Shown here: in pieces, positions 55,247 through 64,000 of the stretch
How positions within the stretch are numbered: position 1 is the stretch's first letter
How the letters are laid out: each line of letters begins with the position of its first letter
NCBI GenBank assembly: GCA_031216915.1
Contig: CM062294.1
Location: 162,457,455-162,521,454, forward strand
Length of the DNA stretch: 64,000 nt
Source of the DNA: Pictodentalium vernedei
Lineage: Eukaryota > Mollusca > Scaphopoda > Dentaliida > Dentaliidae
Direction: 5' to 3'
Program-made: the position numbers and the translations under genes
Notes under the pieces: model-generated
Database searches by the model: none
The model's input: only the letters and a program-made list of their open reading frames with translations
What the model was told of the DNA's origin: nothing

Positions 55247-58200
55247 ATTACACATCCCATGCATTAAAATTCTGTTAAATAAAAAGAAATTAATTCCGAT
55301 CTTTAAACCCAAAGATGAAGAGTCCGTTTGTTTTGTTTGAAGGTGTACTGATCAAATGGATCGACAAAAAATCAAAAAAACCTTTTGGGAACCAGTCTAA
55401 ATTGGGTGTGTATGATGAAATTCGTATCGCTGTTTCTCATCGGCTGGTGTCCATTCACGCCTAACCATTTGGTTGCTATTAGTGCTAGTAAAAATATAAG
55501 TACAAATTTGGGCAGATTTGCCAAACAGCTGGGAGAAACGAAGTTCGAAGCATGTCAGGATGTTTGAAGATTTACCTAAATAAGGTTGACCAATTTAGAT
55601 ATAACGGGATCTGCGGGCGTGACGGCCACGGGACTGTGTTAATGTTGTGGTTGGAAATGATTGGGGGGTTTTGTTTTGATACTATCGCATTTTTGGTTAA
55701 CTAATTTTTTTCTGAACCGACTTTATTTTGCTTTGGACGTTTTTACGCGACAGACAATTGATAATTTTATAACGAAATTTGGAAACGTTTCGAAGCATAA
55801 CTAATGTCTCGACGGGCACATGACTAGACGGTGTTGGGAAAAAAGTTCCGGCTTGTACATCACCAGTTGAATACAGAAACATTTTTTGTCGTGGCGGCGA
55901 TTCCGTTAAATACAAGGCTTTAAAGTATAACGAATGTGAAATAAAGCATCATATGACACTCGATATGATGGTATGTTGCAACAGTTTGAATACCTTCTGG
56001 CCTAGTTCAAATTTGGGTTCAGTCCACTGTGTTTTATTTTATGTACTACCTAATGTTCCGTCCCTTTTTAGCTCACCTGACAGAAGCCATGGTGAGCTAC
56101 TGTGAACACTCACCGTCCATCATCTGTCGTCCGTGAACACGGTATTCACGTCTTCTCCTCCAAGACTGCTGGAGCGATTTTAGTTCAGTTTGAAGTGATT
56201 GTTTTTTCTGACATCGCATTTTATTTTTGTTCAAGTCAACTTTCCCAGCCCCATAGGGAGGAGGTGGGAGAAAATGCTCCATAATTTTAAAAAATATCTT
56301 TCTCGTCGGAACCAATGGGTACAATGATTTTATATTAGGTACTGAGTTTCCTTTTGAGGTGTAGAATTAAGTTTGTTAAAACGAAGATCGTAGAGCAATA
56401 TTTGCCTGTAATGGGAGGGGCAAGACTTTTGGCCCAGCTCGAAATTTGTGGGTTTTTTAACCTATGAGCCGATTTGAACCATGTTGGTATGTGGTATAAA
56501 TGAGCCATAAGTACTTGATGATACAAAAAGAATGTCCACATTCCCATTGGACCCCCGGAGCTAAAATAGAAATATTGTTAACTGCCCTTTATTTTCCAAA
56601 CCGCACATAAGAGAGGTCTGTTATTTGGGGCCCGTAAAATGGAATGGTAAAAATGCAGTCGGCTGTGTCATAGTGCACCGTTGAGGAAACCGAAAAACTT
56701 CCGATGGGTGGGTGGGTGGGTGGGGGGGGGGGGGGGTGGGGGTTGTAGGGGAGAAACCAGTTTGTTAAAATTAAACCCTTAGGTTTCAAAGTTAGGTTCA
56801 GTACAGGAGCCCAAATATGAACGTTGTGCAATATGAGAAGTTATTTGAATTTGCATGTTCCAAAAAGTCATTTATACACAGCTCTGCTTCAGAAAAACTT
56901 GTATTGAGTCATTTCTAGTTTTTCATCAACTTGCACACAGTTGTTTTTGCCTTTCTTTGGAGCACCACCACAAACAAGCTGAGCTAACTTCACACTAGTT
57001 AGGGTTGTTTCTCACTTGAGAACGTCATATTTCCTTATCCATTGTGATTATGTGATATGGAGCTGAAGCAAACAAACACACCGAAGGTTTTTGCGCGCAG
57101 GGACGGCGTTCCCCTTCGGACTCCTTTAGAAGTACAATGTTTCTCTTCCACGTTCAGCAGCCGCAAAAAAAACGGAGAAGCAAGGGAACCAGGAAAGCCA
57201 CCAAGACCCAGTTCGTAACTCCACCGGTTTGTCTGTAAAAGATTTTTGATCTGTTCTTCACGCATGTGAAGCCCCCCACTTGCGTGATGTAGCACACTGG
57301 TAAAGTCCACTTACCTCATGATGATGATTTATTTTGCAGTGTACGTACATGCATGTCATACAATATAATAAAATATACAAACATATAAAAACGGACATAA
57401 TTGAAAAGTACACAGCAAAGGGGTGCCATAGTCAGATAGGCTGTCCACCTGACACCCCCCCCCCCCCCCCCGAAATCATGATGGAGATGCATTGCAGAAG
57501 ACTATCACAGTTAATCAGATGATTTATTTATTAGTATTATGTTTGTAAGGAATTTTGCGATATGGACAAATAATTTTGTACTCTGATATTGAAAAATAAT
57601 AATAAGTATGGAGTTTTTATGACCTAAATGATATATGGCAATGAGAGATGTGAGAGTGAGGTCCAGAAGCGAGGATGCATGTTTTTACATAATTTCCTAG
57701 CGCTGTTTTTATTAAAAATGTACATGATAAGATCATGTTGCAATTGAACATAACTGACTCGACCACAGCAGCAGGTAAGGAATGGACGAGACCACGAGAT
57801 ATACTTCATATATAGTTCCAGTGGTTGATGTCAGTCAGCATGACTAAATGGGATTAGGCACATGTTTTTCAAAACATTGATCTAGCATATGTTTTGGAAA
57901 ACATGAAGCTGACAGATGAATGAAACAGGAGCCAACACTACAAAGCCCCCACCAACACCCTCCGGAATTTTAAAACGCACTCCATCTTATCCACATACAA
58001 ACCTTTTTCAGAGAGCAAAGGCCCTAATAACACAAGTGGGGATACGCGACATGATTGGCCCCAGGTTAGGTTTTCTGTGTTAGAATGGTCTAGACCTAAT
58101 GTACTCTGCGGTTTTGGCTTTGCTGCTCGTGCTCAGATGGCACGCTTACCCAACTGAGCTCGTGCTCAGTTGGGTAAGCCATAATAATTCAGGAGCCTGT

Positions 58201-59281
58201 TCAACGATGTTGCCTGAACAATCGAAGAGAGAAAAGGCCATGGTATTAGGCTGAACAATCACGGCAGTATGGATTACTGCGCTGCACATTTTGGGAATAT
58301 GGTGCTGGGAAAAGTGTCACCAATCTTTTTTAAATGAGTGTCTGTTGTCAACAGTTCGAATCTCTCTGTTCAGTTCATTCTACACTTTGGAGTACAAATG
58401 GGATGGAAAGCTGTCCAGCGATTCTGTCCTTGTCCTGTGCACACGGAGGAGATCATAAGTCATTTACTTTGAGTATTTTATTCTCCTATGAACAAAGGAC
58501 CAGTGTGTGCGTTATATCTTGTATTGCTTATTATATGCAGTGGTCGTTTCTGCTCAACGACGGGTCTATTCGTTGGTTTTGAGTTCCCCCTGACATGTAT
58601 TCCATAAATCAGATGACGGTATAAACAAGCGATTTTAAGACCCCCCCCCCCCCCCCCCCCCCGCCTCACAAAAAGAGTTTAGATAACCAGAGTATTTGTG
58701 GATCGGCCGGGCAAGGTCAATCAGCGAGCGCCACCCAGCAACAGCGATGCAAACATCCTGCCGGGGACCACGATGATCAGATATCATGCAGCCCTCTCAT
58801 ATCCACCTGTCCGTATCATCTCTGGATGATTGACGAGTGTGTCTGTGGCTGTTCTGTGGTAGATTTGTCGTTTCGTACGTGAGATGATATGATGCAGTGG
58901 TGTTATTGGTGAGTCGGTCGGGATAGAGGTCAAACAATGAGCAGCAATCAGCAACAACGATGCTGGCATATGTTAGGAGGAGCGCGGTGAACAGATATTA
59001 TGTATCGGGTAGTTTTTTGCTTATCTGTATCCACTTTGTGTTGCTCGTATATATGCGTTTGTCTATGTTTTGCGATCGGTGTTGTAAAATGTACGCGAGT
59101 GTCGAGTGAATTGGAGTTTGGAACGTATACTGGTTGTATAGAAGTCAGTGTGTTCGACTTGTACGTGGCGGTGGTTAGTATTATTTTGACGGGGTGTTGC
59201 GTGTTGGCTAGGCCGGGTGATGGGTTTTACCGTTAAGTTGTTTGTCGGTACTTATTTAGTTCGGAAATGAGTTCGCTTTCT
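55247..59281. other. Non-coding host DNA with homopolymer runs
   Basis: No supported gene. It includes an AGCTCACCTG...GGTGAGCT inverted pair (about 56070-56100), G run 56722-56736, C run 57455-57471, a hairpin CTTACCCAACTGAGC / GCTCAGTTGGGTAAG (58145-58178), and a 22-base C run at 58641-58662. ORFs up to 91 codons have no domains. Confidence 0.45.
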
Positions 59282-59532
59282 TTAACCCTTTACTTAACGT
59301 AACGGCCAAAAACGGCCAGCGCTATTCTCAAAACTCGCCAATTAATTTTCATTATTTTTTTCATTTTTTGTCTCAAAAACATAGGTTATGACCCCTCATT
59401 GGAACGAGCTCGGCGAGCTCGTTCCTAAGAGGAGTCATAACCTATGTTTTTGAGACAAAAAATGAAAATAATAGTTATTCAAGAATGTTTTTTGCAAGTG
59501 TCGTCTGCTTTTCATGTTAGGTAAAGGGCTAA
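59282..59532 (-). mobile_element. TTAA-ended palindromic MITE, family A, copy 5
   Basis: In the opposite orientation to the other four: it begins TTAACCCTTTACTTAACG with the GGCCAAAAACGGCCAGCGC block first, and ends with the TGCAAGTGTCGTCTGC block. The last ttaa is mutated (GGGCTAA). Confidence 0.8.
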
Positions 59533-59582
59533 ACGTCCTAACTGTTTTATCCGCGATGGTTTTAAAACGCGTTTTTATCGTA

Positions 59583-62500
59583 TCAATGGCAACCCATTCG
59601 TGGAGGGATGTGGTCGGGGTTCTTGTTAGTGCTTGAAGGGCTACGCGTAGGGCATGGTTTCGGTTGAGTTAGGTTTGTTTTACTGATAATTATGTGACAA
59701 TGTTCACAATTTTCCACAACTGGTCTGATAAATGATATATAGAGTTTTAGTAGGGTATTACTGTTTGCACCACAATCCTTACCTCTTATCATTTCTAGTA
59801 AATTTATTCGTTTGTTTGCTCGGGTTGCGCTGTTGGATATGTGGGCGCTTAGTTTCCTGGCAACATTATTCCGAGGAACTTGGCCTCATCGCATGTCTTA
59901 AGTTTGGTATTATAGAGGTACAGGTCAATGGGCGGCACTTTGAGTTTTCTGGTTCTGATTAGTTTTGGGGCTTTATTATGTCTGAGCTCGATTCTCTAGT
60001 TTGCGCACCGGTCTTCTAGGTCAACGATGGCGTCAACTAGTTGACGTTCGGTGATGTCGTAGGATCAGGGAACTGAGAATTCAACAAGATTTTCACAAGC
60101 TTTGTGAATGTCGATAACATAATTACAAAAAGAAGTGGGTCGAGGGGCGAGCCCTGGGACGTACCGGCAGATAGCGCCATCTCCTCTGATTTTTCGCGGT
60201 TAATCCTACTTTAGTTGTCCGGTCTGTTAGGAAAAATGAAATTATTCGGAGTATTTTGTGTGGAAAGTTAATTTTGGCCAGTTTATATCTCATATCCTTG
60301 TGCCAAACAAAGTCGAACGCTTTATTCGACGTCAAATGGGTCCGCCTCTCAATTTCCTTTTGGGACAGGGAGGCCTGAATGTATATGTCGCCAATCAGTC
60401 GGTACACTTATTTTATGACATCCTTTTGGTTACGGTAGGCCTCTCTTGAAAGAGGTAATTGATTCTTGGTGAGTTCTGAGATGTCCCCTGATAACACGAT
60501 GCAATACGTTGCCCAAACAGCCAAGTAGACTAATGTTTCTGGAGCTCGATGGGCTGTTGAGGTTTTGTCAAGTTTGGATATTATCACCCCTATGGCTGCT
60601 TTCTAGTAGTTCGGGATGTAGCCAATCGAGACTCAGCTGATTGAGATTTCTGTGAGTCTGTCGATGAAGGCGAGGGTCTGTTTTAAGATTTTATTGACTA
60701 TTTCGTCTTCGCCAGGTGAAGATGAGTTTTTAGTTTTAAGGGTAATGTCCATGTCTTCGGCGCTGAAGATGGGGGCCACAAAGTCTCCGTCGACGCCAGA
60801 TTTCTGTGTTGGCGAAATTGAGTTCGAAAATTTATTTAATATGATTTACAAACTCGTTAACTTCATTTTGAAGTCAGCGACGCCACCTTCACGCATTTTG
60901 TTAGTTTCCTCGAGTACTTCTGACCCTTGACCTTTGCCTTGTCGCCAAGGACATTTGTGCCATCGGTCCGGCCGGGGGTGGGGGTGGGGGATTTGATTTA
61001 TTGCTTTCTTGTTGCCTTGTTAACAATTTGAAGCTGTCCTAGAACTTTAGGGGTCTCGTTGACCGTTCAGTTTCCCTGTGATCCCAACCAGCTCTTCACG
61101 GTTTTCGTTTTTAATTGCCTTTTTGACTTCGCCGTGAAGCGATTACAGATAGTCTTAACTTCGGCTTTTTTATTCGGTTCTCGTTCGCCGTTGGAGGTTC
61201 TAAAGACTTTCCATTTTGGTTTTCTAATTTATCACACACCCATTAATGTAAAACACGGGATTTCCACCGTTCTGCCTGTACGATAAAAATAAAGTTGTAA
61301 AGCAAATGTGGTGATACAAAACACGTTCGATTTCGTTTCAAGCGTAAACAGAGAAGGCACCTGTCTAAATAAATCACGTCAATCATTGGACGAATGCACC
61401 TATTTAGATTTATTTATCCGTGATATTTAAACAATCAGATTCGAGTCAAAAATCTACAAAATAAAAATACCATTTTGACTGTTTGTTCCTTGACAAATAC
61501 TTTCCACAACTGGTCACATATAATGATGGATTGTGCCCCACGTATGAGCTATTTAAAATGTTTTTGTTGTGTTATTCTCTGCAGTTCAGTTAATATTAGT
61601 TCGATCATCGTGACCGTGACACTGATCGGCGTCATTTGGTTTCAACCAATTGAATGCCGTGAAAATTAAAAAGCAAATTAGGGTTGGTACCCCATTACCT
61701 AGCAGTTATGTCTCGTTAGCAACGAAGGAAACGCATCAATTGTCCAGCTGAAAATTGCTTTTAGTTCAATTTTCGTGTAGAGTGGTTGTTACATGGGAGG
61801 TGTGTGATAAAGACAGAGCCGCACAACGTTTGAATGGGTTAAGAATGATCGCACTCGATTGTTCATCCTGGGCCAAAGTAAACTCGGTCGATAATTCTTA
61901 ACCCCTTCAAAAGTATGTGCGGTTCTGTATATTCCCATCGTTTCGGGCCGGTCAAGGTATGGTGCGCAACTTGATATTTTGCGTTTTTGCCCTGTTAACA
62001 ATTTAAAGCTGTCCTAGAACTTTTGGGGTTTAGTTGACCGTTCTATGTTCTGTGACTCCATCCCACCGTTCGTGATTTTCGTTTTTAATTGCCTGCTTGA
62101 CTTCGTGAAGCCTATTATACATTGTTTTAACTTCGGCTTTATTATTTGGTTATCGTTCGCTGTTGCTGGTTCTAAAGGCTTTCTTTTTTGGTTTTATATT
62201 TCCATCGTTTTAGCTGAAATGCAGTTTTCTTCGGGAGTGTATTGTTGTGTTACGGCAGAGTTCATCGAGGACCTGATTAAGGTTTGTGCATGCCGATTCG
62301 AGTTTGTCCATGTTGGGGTGTCGTTTTGCTGAAGTTAAATCTCTACTATTTGACTAAACATCCGTCAATTTTGGCCAGGTTCCGTTTTTGGCTTTGGTCA
62401 TGCTTAGCTGAGTGCTTGCGTAGGTGAGGGTGACGTGTCTGAGTCGCTTCCATGATCATCATCGTTGAATTGGAAGTCGATCATGTAATTGATTAGGGAG

Positions 62501-63420
62501 TTGCTATAAACAATTGGGACGAGCTGTGTAGGTGGTTGTTACTTGTATGTATAATCGAATGGTCGCCATTTTATACATGAGGATCACATTACATTTTTCA
62601 GCAATGTTGAACAATGCATCTCAACTGGAGTCTGCGAAGCTGCAGTCGAAGTACTTATGTTTGGCACTGAAGTTCATGGGGAACATTATTACTGAGGAAC
62701 TCAAATACCCTTTCATTTGCTATTTTTCCGTGATCGTTGTAGTAGGAAACTACAGTGATACTCTTGCTGCCTGCTCTAATTTCTGTAGAGATGTGGGAAT
62801 GGTCTTGAATTTGAGATTCGGTTTGATTAGGAGGGCACCTCCTCTCTCTTCCGGATGAATGGTCTCCCACTAGGGTATTAGGTCAGCTAATTGCGACGGG
62901 TTTAGATCTGTCTAAATAGATTTCTCTAATGACGACTGTGTCACATCTTTGAAATTCTCAGTCATTTGCGATTGTGTATGGATAAAGCTTCTGGCATTCC
63001 AATGGGCTATTTTCAATTTATTCATGGTTGCATGGGCGTATATATCGGAATTAATCTATTATGCGTTGTGGATTTAAACTTTGTTGCTTGCAGCTTCTGT
63101 TGATGATTGTGATACCCGTGTTCAGAAAAGAATAAAGCAGTTTTAGTGACATCTTTAAAGACGTCGGTGAGACTGACGTCTATAGGATTTTTGTATATGT
63201 TGTAGAATGTTCCTGCTTTGAGGAGATGCGTTCTTGGGTTTGTCATGGTTTTGGCGTTTTAATGATGTGTTGGTCCGATACCTGCTAGGCTGTTTTCCCT
63301 TACAGTTTGGACATGTTACGGTGGCATTGTTGCTGGAGCTTGTGAGGTGGGTGTCCCATTTCACGCAGGTAAGCTGCCCTCTACATCTTTCTGCCATATG
63401 GCCAAATTTCTAGTGTTTAT
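59583..63420 (-). mobile_element. Decayed non-LTR retrotransposon on the minus strand
   Basis: From 5' to 3' on the minus strand. A gag-like zinc-knuckle remnant lies at 63397-63155 (CPNCKGKQPSRY; the first knuckle has lost a Cys). The start of an endonuclease ORF (KLKIAHWNARSF) is at 63025. An RT piece has DFVWHKD and FLTDRTTKVGL (60407-60123), and the RT C-terminus has LLKLYISFIRPVVENC (59792-59583). Stops and frameshifts are frequent. 61030-61215 and 61995-62190 are duplicates separated by unrelated sequence. Confidence 0.75.
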
Positions 63421-63534
63421 GGCACAGAATGGGTGCAAGATGTATCCTTTACTCCTCCGTACCTGTGCCAGCGGCCACCTATCGTGACTCATTCTTCAAT
63501 CATATTAAGGTTTGTAGGTATGTTGGGCCGGCTT

Positions 63535-64000
63535 AAGACTGTTCAGGCCGATTCGAGTTTGTCCACGTTGGGGTGTCGTTTTGCTGATATTTAATCTCTA
63601 CTATTTGACTAAACATCAGTCAATTTTTGCCACGTTCCGTTTTTGGATTTGATCATGCTTAGCTGAATGTTTGACGTAGGTGAGGGTGACGTGTCTGAGT
63701 CGCTTCCATTATTATCATCATTGAATTGGAAGTCGGTCATTTAATTGATTAGGGAGTTACTATGAACAGTTAGGTAGAGCTGTGTAGATGGTTGTTACTT
63801 GTATGTATAATCATGAGGATCACATTACTTTTTACAACAATGTTGAACAGTGCATCTCAACTGGAGTCTGTGAGGCTGCAGTCGAAGTACATACGTTTGC
63901 CATTGAAGTCCCTGAGGAAGATTCAGTGTTTGTGCGTATTACTGAAGAACTCAAATACCCTTTTATTTGCTATGTTTCCGTGATCTTTGTAGTAGGAAAC
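63535..64000 (-). mobile_element. Second, truncated LINE copy at the window edge
   Basis: Repeats 62285-62790 at high similarity (for example CGATTCGAGTTTGTCCA, GGGTGACGTGTCTGAGTCGC, CTCAACTGGAGTCTG, TTTCCGTGATC) but lacks the zinc-knuckle region between. It continues past the window end. Confidence 0.75.

Noticed and set aside
59000-59236. 78-codon Cys-rich hydrophobic ORF that might be a secreted peptide
   Set aside because: No cleavage site, propeptide or conserved spacing could be supported. It lies in non-coding repeat-rich DNA.

Overview
The window is gene-poor, AT-rich, repeat-laden eukaryotic DNA from an invertebrate. Scattered palindromic MITE-like elements, a tRNA-derived SINE, decayed non-LTR retrotransposons and long degenerate tandem arrays suggest a marine mollusc or a similar lophotrochozoan. 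That taxonomic guess is inference only. I could not support any ordinary host protein gene.

The centrepiece is one complete Maverick/Polinton-type element (the class also called adintovirus in animals) at 8592-27574, 18,983 bp. It has 593/594-bp terminal inverted repeats that start AGTAGG and end CCTACT, flanked by a perfect 6-bp target duplication, GCTGTG. It carries the expected virus-like gene set. Plus-strand genes at the left are a small Cys/His protein, a membrane protein with late-domain-like motifs, a zinc ribbon/PLA2-like/integrase fusion, and the major capsid protein. Minus-strand genes are a repeat-containing fibre-like protein, an adenain-like protease, a protein-primed family B DNA polymerase, an IAP-like BIR/RING gene, a pX/VI-like minor virion protein, the penton-like minor capsid protein, the packaging ATPase, a basic Ala/Lys-rich protein and a 301-aa conserved protein. 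Two tandem plus-strand paralogues of unknown function sit at 20959-22098. Where plus and minus genes converge (13.83 kb and 22.15 kb) there is in each case a 9-bp-stem hairpin with T runs on both strands, probably a bidirectional 3'-end signal.

The element is no longer intact. The polymerase, integrase, major capsid, fibre-like and IAP-like genes, both tandem paralogues and the first ORF carry in-frame stops or frameshifts. The protease, packaging ATPase, penton, minor virion, basic protein, 301-aa protein and membrane protein are open. The two inverted repeats differ at about 15 positions by eye. Together this fits an old endogenous copy.

Host flanks, left (1-8585): foldback elements, one copy of a 250-bp TTAA-ended palindromic MITE, and a ~165-bp-period tandem array (1.7-4.9 kb). 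Right (27581-64000): four more copies of that MITE, further palindromic families, a ~335-bp-period array (38.3-39.96 kb), a SINE with an 11-bp target duplication (41.2-41.6 kb), a composite tandem-repeat element (45.3-48.4 kb), a plus-strand LINE broken by later insertions (48.6-52.2 kb) and minus-strand LINE remains to the end (59.6-64 kb).
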